This document shows, piece by piece, positions 1 through 10,530 of a stretch of 64,000 nt of DNA. Below the pieces are notes generated by a model. It worked only from the letters and a program-made list of their open reading frames with translations. It was not told the DNA's origin and ran no database searches. Both the position numbers and the translations under genes were made by a program. Source of the DNA: Gari tellinella (lineage: Eukaryota; Mollusca; Bivalvia; Cardiida; Psammobiidae); contig OV277861.1 of assembly GCA_922989275.2 (NCBI GenBank), positions 13,230,540 through 13,294,539 on the forward strand, given 5' to 3'. Numbering within the stretch: position 1 is the first letter of the stretch; the number at the start of each line of letters is the position of its first letter.

Positions 1-72
1 AAAGACATGTACATGTATCAACCCGAGGTGCCAGGCGCTCCAATATAACACCTCCAAACACAAATAAAGAGA

Positions 73-204
73 ATAAAACCATAAAACACCCCTTTCTATA
101 ATCAAACATTGGTATATACTATTTAAAAAAAAAGTTTTCAAAACATGAGCTGCAAGTCAGAATAGGGTGTTTGATCATAGAAAATGGTGTTTTATGGTTT
201 TATA
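73..204. repeat. Imperfect inverted repeat at left edge
   Basis: Arms at about 73-109 and 167-204 are imperfect reverse complements sharing the AT-rich motif ATAAAACCATAAAACACC. They lie just before the LINE open frame and may be a palindromic element truncated or entered by the LINE. Family not recognised. Confidence 0.5.
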
Positions 205-2172
205 ATAATTCTCGGGAAAAAGCGCATTATCAAGAAGCCCTGGGTTACAGCTGATATATTAGATCTGTGTGATAAACGGAGAAGATTAAAGAAGAAAAAG
301 AATGTTGCGCAAGGTGCAATTCAGTATAGGAAGGTGAACAGCGACATCAAGAAAGCAGTGAAAGGTGCAAAGGAAAAGTGGATAGCAGAGCAGTGCCAGG
401 ACATTGAAAACAACCTCAAGAGAAACAACAGCAAGAAAGCATACCAAATAGTAAAAGACATAACAAGCACAAAACAAGTTAAAACTTCTACAATACAAGA
501 TAAAACTGGGAACATTTTAACAGAAGAAGGAGAAATACTGAACAGATGGACTGAATACTGCTCTGAACTGTATAGCTATAGAGCCTCAGGAGATCCAGAA
601 GTTCTGAACGTCCCACCAGCGACCAACACAGACAGTCATCCTATCCTTCGCGAAGAAGTGGAGCTTGCAGTGAAGTCGTTGAAGAAGGGGAAATGAGCAG
701 GAGTAGACAATATCCCAGGTGAACTAGTCCAAGCAGGGGGAGAAGCTATGATAAGTGCACTTCATACAATATGTAATAGAATTTGGCAAACAGGAGAATG
801 GTCTACGACATGGACACAGTCGCTTGTCATAGCTCTTCCAAAGAAAGGCAACCTTCAATTGTGCCAGAATTATCGAACCATCAGCCTCATAAGTCATCCA
901 AGTAAAGTAATGCTGGAAGTCATTCTCAACAGACTTAAACCACAAGCTGAAGAGATAATAGCTGAGGAGCAGGCTGGGTTTCGACCAGAGCGCAGCACTA
1001 CTGAACAGATATTCAACCTCAGAATACTGTGCGAGAAGTACTTGCAACATCAACAAGACTTGTACCATGTCTTTATAGATTTCAAGAAGGCATTCGATAG
1101 GGTATGGCATGAGGCATTGTGGGCCACAATGAGACTGTACAATATTAACGCCAACCTTACAAAAGCGATACAGAATCTGTATGACAGAGCAACAAGTGCA
1201 GTGTACTTCAATAGTAGTGTAGGAGAGTGGTTCAGAACGACAGTGGGTGTACGACAAGGATGTTTACTCTCCCCAACCCTCTTCAACATCTTCCTGGAGA
1301 GAATTATGTCAGACGCTCTGGCAGACCACGAAGGAACCGTCAGCATCGGTGGTAGGATAGTAACCAATCTACGCTTCGCTGATGACATAGACGGCCTAGC
1401 TGGGAAGGAAGAGGAGTTAGTCAAGCTAGTGGAACGCCTAGATGAGTCATCTACCAACTATGGCATGCAAATAAGTGCAGAGAAGACTAAGATCATGACC
1501 AACAATACCAATGGCATCAGCACAGATATACAGGTGAAGGGAGAGAAGCTGGGTTGTGTTGATAGTTTCAAGTACCTGGGTGCCATAGTCAGCGATCAAG
1601 GATCAAAGCCGGAGATACTTGCAAGAGCAGCACAGACCACAGCAGCACTTGCAAAGCTGAAGCCAATATGGGATGACCGAAGCATAAGCCTCAGCTCAAA
1701 AATAAGGTTTATGCGTGCACTGGTGATGTCCATATTTATGTATGCAAGTGAATCTTGGACCTTGAACGCAGATTTGGAACGCAGGATAAGCTCACTTGAG
1801 ATGAGGTGCTTCAGGAAACTATTGTGTATATCATACACTGAGCACATCATACATGAAGAAGTTTGCTGCAGGATAAGGAAAGCCATTGGACCATTTGAGG
1901 ATTTGCTAACAACTGTGAAAAGGCGGAAGCTGAGATGGTACGGTCACGTTACACGATCTTCAGGACTCTCAAAGACCATTCTACAAGACACAGTGAGCGG
2001 AGGGAGAAGAAGAGGTCGACAGAGAAAACTTTGGGAAGACAACATTGCAGATTGGACAGGCATGGGTCTGAAGGAAACAGTGCGGAAAGCCGAAAACAGA
2101 GCGGAATGGAAGGAGCTGGTTGCCAGGTCATCTGCAGTGCCCCTACGGTCCTCCGGACTAAGGGATAGGTGA
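205..2172 (+). pseudogene. LINE reverse transcriptase, 5'-truncated, one in-frame stop
   Basis: This is a non-LTR retrotransposon polyprotein that keeps the linker and reverse transcriptase but has no endonuclease domain in the window. The open frame at 184-696 and the one at 748-2172 share the same frame and are separated by a single TGA at 694-696. The catalytic block FADDI falls at 1375-1389, preceded by the finger/palm motifs GFRPERSTTEQ and FIDFKKAFDRVWH and by GVRQGCLLSPTLFN. The C-terminus has the basic segment GGRRRGRQRKLWEDNI that is typical of animal LINEs often annotated 'endonuclease-reverse transcriptase'. The clade is uncertain. Apart from the stop the frame is clean over about 1.9 kb, so the copy looks fairly young. 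It is not functional as it stands. Confidence 0.85.
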
Positions 2173-2510
2173 AGGTATAATTCCTAAATTAATGTGTTTG
2201 TACTTATCATCATCTCACATTTAAACATAAAATGTTACAACTCTCGATTATGAAATTCTCTTTTAATTCATTCATCCCTGAAACCTCAAATGGAAACTGC
2301 TAATTTCCAAATTTAGTTTAGACTGATTTAGTGATGTTTACAATGCATGGCCAAATTACTAACAGCACATACACATACCTTATTCGGGTTTCCTTCAGAA
2401 GCACTTTGGTGAGGAGGGAGGGATCTATTCTGATTGCAAAGGACAAATGAACCCTTCGCAAATACACTGCATGTATCTATTTGTAATCATCAAAAGAAGT
2501 TCAGCCTTTC
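2173..2510. other. No gene seen; LINE 3' flank and MITE fragment
   Basis: About 60 bp may be LINE 3' sequence. Bases 2266-2360 resemble the right part of family B (CCCTGAAACCTCAAATGGA followed by a TTTAGTTTAGACTGATTT-like stretch). Nothing coding is supported. Confidence 0.4.
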
Positions 2511-2539
2511 GCTGCCAAATGTATCGCGAGGTGTTCACC

Positions 2540-2935
2540 CCTTCACCGCCTTATTGTCTTCAATGTATAGCGCTCCCTCTCTACAACGACACCCAATGGG
2601 AGATAAAATAAGTGTGCGTTGTTCGGAGGGAGTCGTTATAGGGAGGGATATTGGCTTACATTTGCAAACAGCTTGAATCCAGATCAGACGCCGCGTTACG
2701 CGGCGTCTGATCTGGATACAAGCTGTTTGTCACTCGTCATTAGGTTTTTTTCTGTCAACATGACTATTTTAGTACTTGAGGAAAACAGCAAACGACAATT
2801 TCAAGCAGACAATATAGCAGACGTGACAAGGTTGGACATATTTGTTTTGTTTGGGAAACAACGGTAATGGTCGTTGTAAGGAGGGAGTCGTTGTTGGGAG
2901 GGCCGTTGTGGAGAGATATCGCTGTAGTTTCAAAT
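2540..2935. mobile_element. Palindromic MITE with perfect core hairpin
   Basis: A near-perfect hairpin at about 2677-2736 has arms reading ATCCAGATCAGACGCCGCG. It is embedded between flanks that share GGAGGGAGTCGTT (about 2624 and 2882). The pattern suggests one palindromic element inserted into another. The hairpin core resembles that of families C, D and N elsewhere in the window. Confidence 0.55.
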
Positions 2936-3010
2936 TTAGATTTAAGGCCGCATGACTGACGTAATTTCAAAAGGGGTTCGAACAATCCTGGTCAGACCCG
3001 CGTCAGGGTC

Positions 3011-3680
3011 CAGATGATTTGCAACTTGTAGGCGCAATTGACATTAACAAAGAGTTTATAGTTAGATATCTAAATTCTTTATTAACTAAAGATGTGGAAA
3101 ACGTACAAACCGATGTACGTCGCAACAATTAATATCGGAAGTGTCTAAACCGCACTAAGGTGGTTCGGTCTGCTTATCTCGTGTCAAACATTGAAACATT
3201 GATTAAATTGAAAAATAGATCTATACCATATCATGGAGAGTGAAAAATTGTTAAAATAAAAAATATTACAGCACCGTTTTCTCTTACAGGACATTTTTTC
3301 GAGAAACGTTCCATTTTTAATAAACAGGAATATCTTTTTTTTATTATAATAATAAAGATCTAATACATGTATAATAATTTCTATATATTCAAGCAAACTG
3401 TACAGACAATATATAAGAATTGGTCCAAGACAAGAACTGTAATATGTATAAAAGCATTGTAGTCGGTAGTATATTGACATAAGTTGAAACTGTAAATTCC
3501 AGTTAATCAATAATATTCTAAGTCCAAATTAGGTCAAGGTCAAAATCAAGGTTATGTGATATTGGTATATTGGAAATAGTCCAAGATAACAACTGTATAA
3601 GTATCTAATAATTAAGCAAGCCGTCTCGTCAAAAGACCTTGTTTAATTAAGGGTACCCAACCTGACACTTAAACAACTTT
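3011..3680. other. AT-rich stretch, nothing assigned
   Basis: AT-rich sequence without a convincing exon, RNA or repeat boundary. Short open frames on the minus strand here have low-complexity composition. Confidence 0.4.
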
Positions 3681-3686
3681 CGACCA

Positions 3687-3942
3687 CAGGGCTGCCATTT
3701 CTCCGGATGTTTCCTAAGTCTTCAGATTTTTATCCTAGCAGATGGTAGCTTAAAACAGTCTGAAAGTAAAGCAGAATGTGCCTTAAGGCGCATTCTGCTT
3801 TACTTTCAACCTGATTTAAGCAGTCATGTGTCTTCAAAACAAGAAACAGACTATGGGGTAAAGGTACGATTAGTAAAATTGCGTCTGAAAAATAGAAAAT
3901 TTGAAATCTTAGGATTTTTATGATTAACTTATGGCAGCCCTG
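3687..3942 (-). mobile_element. Composite MITE K copy 1 (CAGGGCTGCCAT ends)
   Basis: The outer ends are CAGGGCTGCCAT and ATGGCAGCCCTG. The centre is the family A hairpin (AAAGTAAAGCAGAATGTGCC and its complement) with one family A end (CTATGGGGTAAAG). The same outer/inner junction (ATCGTACCTTTACCCCATAG in one orientation) recurs in the copy at 7271-7524, so the two parts have moved together. Confidence 0.75.
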
Positions 3943-4053
3943 AATCCAAGTTGAAAGGTTAAAGAAAATATTCTCCTCCAGACCTCTCCACAACATGAGC
4001 TGCGATTTAAGAAGGAAACTATACCTACGTGTGACCTCTCTAGTTTAACATCC

Positions 4054-4082
4054 GCTGATGGATGGATGGATGGATAGATATA
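4054..4082. repeat. GATG/GATA microsatellite
   Basis: Tandem GATG repeats changing to GATA. Confidence 0.8.
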
Positions 4083-4166
4083 TAGATTGATGTTACTATT
4101 TCAAGTTCAAGACACATTTAAACGCGAATACACATCGCTGGTTTTGTCATTATGCCAAAGTATGTA

Positions 4167-4554
4167 CAGTGAAATCCCTCTAAACCGGAACCTCTAAATA
4201 CCGGAATTCTCTCTAAACCGGACAAAACCATTGGTCCCGTTTCCAATCCCTTCTTGTTTTTAACCCATTACACCATAAATATGCCTTTTACGCCTTTGGT
4301 TTATTCATACACTGAAGAATGTATCATCAGAAATATTTTTCTATATTCTAGCAGATGATAGCTTAAAGCAGGCTGAAAGTAAAGCAGAATGTGCCTTAAG
4401 GTGCATTCTGCTTTACTTTCAACCTGCTTTAAGTGATCAGCTAGCTTCCATACTAGAAACAAGATATGGGATAAAACTCCTTGTAACCGGAACCCCCTCT
4501 AAACCTGACATATATGGTGTCACCACACATGTCCGGTTTAGAGGGGTTTCACTG
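4167..4554. mobile_element. MITE H, TA-flanked, split by nested family A
   Basis: The ends are CAGTGAAATCCCTCTAAACC and its near complement GGTTTAGAGGGGTTTCACTG, flanked by TA on both sides (mariner-like target). The motif 'CTCTAAACCGG' repeats inside. A family A copy (4263-4471) interrupts it. Confidence 0.8.
4263..4471 (-). mobile_element. MITE family A, nested inside H
   Basis: Reverse-oriented family A element with the central palindrome AAAGCAGAATGTGCCTTAAGG. It sits within the TA-flanked element H and is therefore younger than it. Confidence 0.8.
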
Positions 4555-4796
4555 TATATGTGGACAAACTACAACAAAATTTCTTGTTCCAGTTTTTTCC
4601 ACACAATCAAGAAGAATTGTTTATTAAAGTCGACTTCATCGCAAAGGGTCAAGTGACTACACAAACAACAAAACTGTACTTTTCAATTATTTCTTCACTA
4701 AATCAGGAATAAGGTGAATGACATCCACTTTCTAAAGCTGAGAATTCTACTAATAGAGATATGTACAGTAAACCCTGTGTTAAACAGTCATTCAAA

Positions 4797-5214
4797 TTAA
4801 TTCTTTGCATGTTGGGTAATTTTATGGTCTGCAGTAATTGTCGTCTGCTACAGGGTTCCAAATAAGAGGGAGTAAACTGAACAATTCCAACATTTTCTCA
4901 CTCATTTTAGCACCCAATCCTATATTGTAACTACTCATTAGAATAGTCTCTTTGAGAGACGATTCTAATGAGAAGTGACACAATAGGGTTTAGAGCAGAA
5001 AAAAAATTTTAGTTTTTGAAATACTCCCCTTATCTGGAACCCTGCTGCTACTGTTCTAAAATTAATAGAATATTTCAAAAAATATTTTCAAAACAGGGTC
5101 AGAGTGTCTAAAAAATTGGATCCTGAAGAGGCTTCGCATTATGCTACCTCTCATAAGGATCGAAACTGTTTGCAAAGGCTATGATGGTTTCAACGTTTGC
5201 ATGCCAAGAGTTAA
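4797..5214. mobile_element. MITE family C, split by nested family E
   Basis: TTAA-flanked family C element (TTAATTCTTTGCATG at the left, GCATGCCAAGAGTTAA at the right). Its centre is interrupted by a family E copy with a perfect 6-bp duplication, CTGCTA. The core hairpin is degraded. Confidence 0.75.
4851..5044. mobile_element. MITE family E with 6-bp duplication CTGCTA
   Basis: Ends CAGGGTTCCAAATAAG and CTTATCTGGAACCCTG; the centre is a hairpin around AGAATAGTCTCTTTGAGAGAC. CTGCTA occurs at 4845-4850 and again at 5045-5050. The CAGGG start looks hAT-like, but the duplication is 6 bp rather than the 8 bp usual for hAT. Confidence 0.8.
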
Positions 5215-5235
5215 GCAGTGTAGATATCACTAATA

Positions 5236-5326
5236 ACAGGTGACTGCTTCATAAGGGCAAAAGTAATGCAGAAAGCCCATTTAGTAGCTTTCTGCATAAC
5301 TTTTGTCCTGCATTAAGCTTCCATCA
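5236..5326. mobile_element. MITE family I fragment
   Basis: Palindrome of the type AAAAGTAATGCAGAAAGC … GCTTTCTGCATAACTTTTG, also seen at 9345-9430, 44325-44650 and 54350-54422. Confidence 0.55.
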
Positions 5327-5576
5327 TTAACCCATTACCGCATAGCTTGTTTCTAGCTTTGAAGACAGGTGACCACTTAAAGCAGTCTGAAAGTAAAGCA
5401 GAATGTGCCTTAAGGCACATTCTGCTTTACTTTCACCTTGTTTTAAAGCTATAAGCTCGACTAAGGGAAAGATTTCTTATGATACATATCCATGACTGTA
5501 TAAAATTGAACTATTTTCTTCAATGGAGGAATAAATCAAAGGTGTTAAAATGTGTATTTATGAGGTAGTGGGTTAA
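5327..5576 (+). mobile_element. MITE family A, full length
   Basis: About 250 bp flanked by TTAA on both sides, with ends CCCATTACCGCATAG and GGTAGTGGG and the central near-perfect hairpin. The TTAA duplication and CCC start suggest piggyBac-type mobilisation. Confidence 0.85.
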
Positions 5577-6073
5577 GTAACATTGTCAATTCTCCTTATT
5601 TTGAGTAGTAGTTTAACACAGGTTTTACTGTTTACTGTTTTCAAATGATGGTTTGATTTGACTTCACATATAATATATACTTCTTAATGCATGCACATGT
5701 ATTCACACTGAGCAATCAACAGAACAATCAATATTTTATTAATAATAATGTTATATAATATATTATATTTTATATTATATTTATTGTCAACATGATTGGC
5801 CTGAATTATCGACTGCATTAAATTTCGACTATCAACTAAGCTATGCCAAGAGATAAGGGACCTTCAACTCTTTGCAAGCGAGCAGCAGTAGAATCCTGAT
5901 CTTTGCAAACACTAACACTTTCGATACAGACAAGACTCCGAATACTGAGTTGTCTCGTCAGAATCTAATCTGTTTTAAACCCTGATCCTGTTTGAAAAAG
6001 TAATTTTGAAAATTCCATTTTAAGATTAGTAACAGACAACAAAAAGTACCCAGCAAGCAAAGAGCAGTGTTTA
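5577..6073. other. AT-rich stretch, nothing assigned
   Basis: AT-rich sequence with TATAT/ATTTATT tracts around 5730-5790. No coding or repeat signal that I can delimit. Confidence 0.4.
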
Positions 6074-6363
6074 CAGTACTGAACCTCAGTAAATTAAATT
6101 GATAATCGCAAGTGAATTGCCATCGAATCGGGCGATTCAAAAAACAAATCCTACTTTTGAATATTTTTACGCGAATTTTCCGAAGCAGTTGTGACAAAAA
6201 TGGAATCGAAAAAATTAACGAAGGCATATTTGCGAACATTTGTGAGATACACCATTCAAGAAATATTATCTGAGGGTATAGTTACTATTTTGAATCGCAA
6301 GCGAATTGCCATCGAATTGCAAGCGAATCGCAAAAATTGTTAATTTAATAAGGTTCAGTACTG
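6074..6363. mobile_element. TA-flanked MITE (CAGTACTGAACC ends)
   Basis: The terminal inverted repeats begin CAGTACTGAACCTCAGTAAA and end AATAAGGTTCAGTACTG, with TA outside each. Inside, GCGAATTGCCATCGAAT-like motifs occur in both orientations. Confidence 0.7.
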
Positions 6364-6875
6364 TAACAGAGGCCAAAGTCTGTCTCTAAAAAGCAGCATC
6401 TACAGGGTCTACATAATGTCTCAACTGCCAGTGGGCAGTAATTTGTTCAACTTACAGCATTCTCTTGATCTTTTTTCATACAAACGGAATATTACTATAC
6501 TTTGCATATCTTATGCACCGGATCACTCTCGTTGTGTGTGTAAAGGCTATATCCAACGAGACCTAGTAATGTTCCTTTTATTATATACCTCATATAATAA
6601 TAATAAAATAAAAAAAGATAGAAATGTTTCGAGCTATTTTCTATGCCCCTGTAGTGTGTAAAGTAGTTCCGAACTTCCGACTACACAGTAAACGTTCTTT
6701 TCCCATTACACAAGGTACATGGGTAATACGGAATTTTCAATCCGTCAAGGTGTATTTGTTCGATAAAATACGGAAATATTTCGGGCAGGACATTGGTAGG
6801 TATATAATAAATGACATTATGATCTCAGTCAGTAGTTTCGGCCGTGGTAATATTTTATTTTTTTCTCTCTTTATA
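6364..6875. other. No gene seen
   Basis: AT-rich sequence with short open frames of no recognisable family; no repeat boundary found. Confidence 0.35.
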
Positions 6876-7129
6876 CAGTGGAGAATCTGTTATTCTTTCC
6901 CGTTTAAACGCAAACGTACGCAAACGCAAAACACTAAAACGTAGAAAAAGTACAACTTTTGGACAATTCTGATAATTCATGATTATCTCGATGGCAAACA
7001 GTTTGGAGCCTGATCAGACGCCGGGTAACCCGGCGTCTGATCTGGCTCCAAACAGTTTGCAATGGAAATAAAAGTTTAAGCGTAAACGCGTTTAAACTCG
7101 TTTATTGGGAAAGAATGTTTTCTCCACTG
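6876..7129. mobile_element. MITE family D copy 1, TA-flanked
   Basis: Ends CAGTGGAGAATCTGTTATTC and TTTTCTCCACTG with TA on both sides. The core hairpin GATCAGACGCCGGGTAACC lies within AAACAGTTTGGAGCC. The core is nearly that of TTAA-flanked family C, although the termini are unrelated. Confidence 0.8.
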
Positions 7130-7270
7130 TATCAGCTTTGACAGTTAAAGAGAGTATATTAAATACTAAAATCCTTACATCATTATCTACACTAACCTTT
7201 ACGCTGTGACAACTGTAACGTTGAATTCATTACAATTATCTTGAAAAGACTATTCCAATATGGTAAGAAG

Positions 7271-7524
7271 CAGGGCTTCCATAAGTTGACATGAAAAATC
7301 CTAAGATTTCCAAATTGCATTTTTCAAGTGCGATTTTACGAATCGTACCTTTACCCCATAGCCTTTTTCTTGTTTTGTTGACATGCGACTACTTAAAGCA
7401 GGCTGTAAGTAAAGCAGAATGCGCCTTAGGGCGCATTCTGCTTTACTTTCAGCCTGCTTTAAGCTATCATGAACTTGGAAAAAATCCGGAGATTTAGGAA
7501 AAATCCGGAGAAATGGCAGCCCTG
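7271..7524 (+). mobile_element. Composite MITE K copy 2, 6-bp duplication AAGAAG
   Basis: Outer ends CAGGGCTTCCAT and ATGGCAGCCCTG; AAGAAG occurs directly before (7265-7270) and after (7525-7530). The inside carries the family A hairpin core and one family A terminus. It is in the opposite orientation to the copy at 3687-3942. Confidence 0.8.
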
Positions 7525-7592
7525 AAGAAGTCAAAACAAACAGTTTGGTGAAAAATTCAAGGAGAAAACGTTGAAAATCTCAATTATAATTA

Positions 7593-7785
7593 CAGCTGAA
7601 ACTCGATACATGTACTAAGAACTCGAGTTAGTTAGAACATACCCATATTTCAATGTTAAAACATGGCTTAGCCATGTTTTAACTTTGAAATACTGGTATG
7701 TTCAACTTAAATGAGATCGATTTATCTATATAAAACATGCCGGTAAGGTCATTTTAACCCGGTTCGAAGTATCGAGTTACGACTG
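7593..7785. mobile_element. MITE family G, TA-flanked
   Basis: Ends CAGCTGAAACTCGATAC and GTATCGAGTTACGACTG flanked by TA, with a central palindrome TTAAAACATGGCTTAGCCAT. Best sister copy at 61601-61785. Confidence 0.7.
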
Positions 7786-8122
7786 TATTTATATGACATA
7801 ATTCACACAAGGTACCTTAATAATAACATGAAAGTATAGCAACATTTCGCTTGCAAAATTCAACAAAATACATTACAATGATTTAACACATATATGTCTA
7901 TATACAAGTTTGGTAAATGCCAAAATAGCTGCAGCAGTACTTATTATAAAGTCATTTTTATACAGGAAAAAAATCAAACAAATAATGAACAATGAAATGA
8001 CAACCTTGCACATATAAATGGATACTGATAGAGATCTGCCATAGAATACTATGATCTGAACATCATACGCACTCAATCTCTGGGCTTATGCCTGTGCCTC
8101 ATAAGTACATGTATTTTTATTA

Positions 8123-8252
8123 ACCCGATACCCAATAGCCCAATAGCATAGTTCTACTTTTTAAGACAGTTGACCACTTAAAGCAGGTTGAAATTAAAGC
8201 AGAATGGGCCTTTAGGCATATTCCCCTTTTCTTTCATCCTGCTTTAGGCTAC
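8123..8252 (+). mobile_element. MITE family A, partial
   Basis: Left end and diverged core hairpin of family A; the right half is missing. Confidence 0.6.
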
Positions 8253-8442
8253 CATCTGTGTGTGTATATGTTAATGATTTTTCTTACAGTGCATATTCAT
8301 TACTATAAAGGGGAACAGTAAGCAGTAGCCCAGTTATCATTGAAACACCATCACCAAATTTCTAAACATTTTGTAACACACAGATAGATACACTGCTTCC
8401 CTTAATGCCAACAACCACTTCATAGTTGAGCATAAAAATATT

Positions 8443-8683
8443 TTAACCCATTACCCCATAGCCTGTTTCTAGTTTTGAAGACATGTAACCACTTAAAGCA
8501 GGTTGAAAGTAAAGCAGAATGTGCCTTTAGGCACATTCTGCTTTACTTTCAGCCTGCTATAAGCTATCATCTGCTAGGATATGGGAACTATTTATTCTGA
8601 TAGATATTCATGAACAATTGAATGGGACTATCTTCTTCAGTGGAGGAATAAATTAAAGGCATATTTATGGGGTAATGGGTTAA
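8443..8683 (+). mobile_element. MITE family A, full length
   Basis: TTAA at both ends, CCCATTACCCCATAG and its complement, and an intact central hairpin. One of the best-preserved copies. Confidence 0.88.
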
Positions 8684-8899
8684 ATATTATTCTAACAATG
8701 GTTTTACATGTTCATGCAGCCCTATACATATTAATGGTATGAAATAATGGCACATTTATTTCACAAAATCACATAATGTGTCACATGAATAAATAGTTAT
8801 GCTGTCATACATTGCTAATAGTGTTGACCCAGATCAGCCAAAGCAGTAGACATATACCGTATTGCAAGTTGTGCAGAGATATCTCTGAAAACCAAACCA

Positions 8900-9050
8900 G
8901 GCTCCAAGGTTATAAAGTATTTTAGTTGAGTCTGAGGTCTTTCTCAAGCATTTGATTGGTCAGATTTGAGCATTTGCTCAAATCTGACCATTCATAATTA
9001 TGCTTGAGAACGATCTCAGACTCATCTCAAACTCTTTATAACCTTGGGGC
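8900..9050. mobile_element. MITE family F
   Basis: Palindromic element with ends GGCTCCAAGGTTATAAAG and CTTTATAACCTTGGGG and an inner hairpin around TCAGATTTGAGCATTTGCTC. It abuts a family E copy on its right. Confidence 0.7.
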
Positions 9051-9052
9051 TG

Positions 9053-9235
9053 GCTCAAGATAAGAGGGAGTAAATTGAACAAATCCATTGTTTACTCATT
9101 CATGTCAGCATCAAATGCTATGGTGTTACTATCCATTAGAATAGTCTTGAAGAGAAATGAGTAGTAACAACATAGGGTTTAATGTAGAAATAAAAGAATC
9201 TAGTTTTTGAAATACTGCGATAATCTGGAGCCCTG
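9053..9235. mobile_element. MITE family E
   Basis: Right end ATAATCTGGAGCCCTG and the family E interior; the left end is fused to family F. Confidence 0.65.
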
Positions 9236-9344
9236 CGAAGCGCTTTTAAACTGAATAATGATTTTGGTTCAGACAGCTTGCAAAATTAGGGTGGATTATC
9301 AGCCATCTCAAAAGATTTTCAGCCAATCAAGACAGGTGATAGCT

Positions 9345-9430
9345 TAATGCAGAACAGTAATGCAGAGAGCTCCTTTAGGACTAAGTAATAAGGAGCTTTC
9401 TGTATTACTGTTGTCCTGCATTAAGCAGCC
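9345..9430. mobile_element. MITE family I
   Basis: Palindrome with AATGCAGAACAGTAATGCAG at the left and TGTATTACTGTTGTCCTGC at the right. Confidence 0.5.
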
Positions 9431-9873
9431 ACCAGTCCAATAAGCCATGTATATCTCTTCCTAAAAAAAACATTGAGCAAGTAGCATAGGTGTTTGGGGT
9501 CAAGAAAAAAGTCTGGTTTCAAAGTCTTCTAGTTTTCAGAGGAACACTGTACATAGTTTGTCCCTTATCAGATTCAACATTCATTTATCTGCTACTGCTA
9601 GAAACAATATACTGATAAGCATCCACCTCTCCAAAGCAAAGGCTGATCTGGGTGTACACAGTAATCTCAGAATGCCTTTTTAAGGTCAATCTTGTATTAA
9701 GCGACCACTTATTGAAGTAACATGTCATATGGGTTCTGCATGGTGTAGCATGGAAACAAGTTATTGCTGAATGCAGGATAGAAATAATGCAGAAACCTCC
9801 TATTAAGCATCATCTTGTACTTTAGATTCCCAAAGGACAATTATTTTAGAGGCTGCTTAATACAATATTGACT

Positions 9874-10223
9874 AGGGGTGTAACAATAATTATGGCAATA
9901 TATTATTATATTGCAATAAGCCTCATAGCAATACGTATTGAAATACTGTTTTTCCATATTGCAATATTCTATATATATTATTTCAGCAGATACGAGAGGG
10001 GATGTCCTGTGACATATAACATTCACAGCAAATGTCTATGTTAATTTGGACCCTCCCTCGTATTTAAAGCACTCCTTTTATCCTTTGCTATAAACAAGTT
10101 TTTAAGGCTAATTTCTATCCAATTTTTGGACTTACAAGTTCCCACAATATATTGCAAAACAGTACCTCTGTATTGCAATATACATGTATTGCAATTCAGC
10201 TTTCACCATAATGCTACAACCCT
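9874..10223. mobile_element. hAT-like element, just 3' of the torsin stop
   Basis: The inverted ends AGGGGTGTAACAATAATTATGG and CCATAATGCTACAACCCT are flanked by AATATTGACT at 9864-9873 and 10224-10233. A duplication of 8-10 bp fits hAT. The interior is rich in ATTGCAATA palindromes. It ends 27 bp beyond the torsin stop codon, so it may form part of the 3' untranslated region. Confidence 0.7.
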
Positions 10224-10249
10224 AATATTGACTGTCTTTAACAACCATC

Positions 10250-10530
10250 TTAAAGCTCAGTGTGCATATCCTCCATGATCAAGTTCACTTTCTCATCCAC
10301 ACGCTTACAACCAGTAGTTGAAAACACGTCTATTCCCTTTGGGTAAAACGCTAATTCATCAGCTATTTCTTGCACCTTGGCCTCTGAGATCTCATCTTTA
10401 TGCCTGTAGTAACCCTTGGCAACCAGTGAGTCTCTGATACACTGTTTGATATGTCCTCGCTCCAATGGTAAGAATGGTATGTAGGCTGTGATCAGATTCT
10501 TGGCAACAATCTCGCTCTTGAACAATCCAG
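10250..10530 (-). CDS. Torsin exon 5 (C-terminal domain)
   Basis: The acceptor reads TATATTTCAG/CTGGA in the minus sense; the frame continues from exon 4 with two bases completing Thr252, and the stop TAA is at 10252-10250. It encodes residues 253-344, the small AAA+ subdomain, with the torsin signature NLITAYIPFLPLE, the conserved Cys282 and GCK (325-327). The acidic pair D309-E310 aligns with the glutamate pair affected in human DYT1 dystonia (an alignment by eye). Confidence 0.92.

Noticed and set aside
724..1886. Minus-strand open frames of 96-177 residues
   Set aside because: They are shadows of the LINE reverse transcriptase, which has clear motifs on the plus strand.
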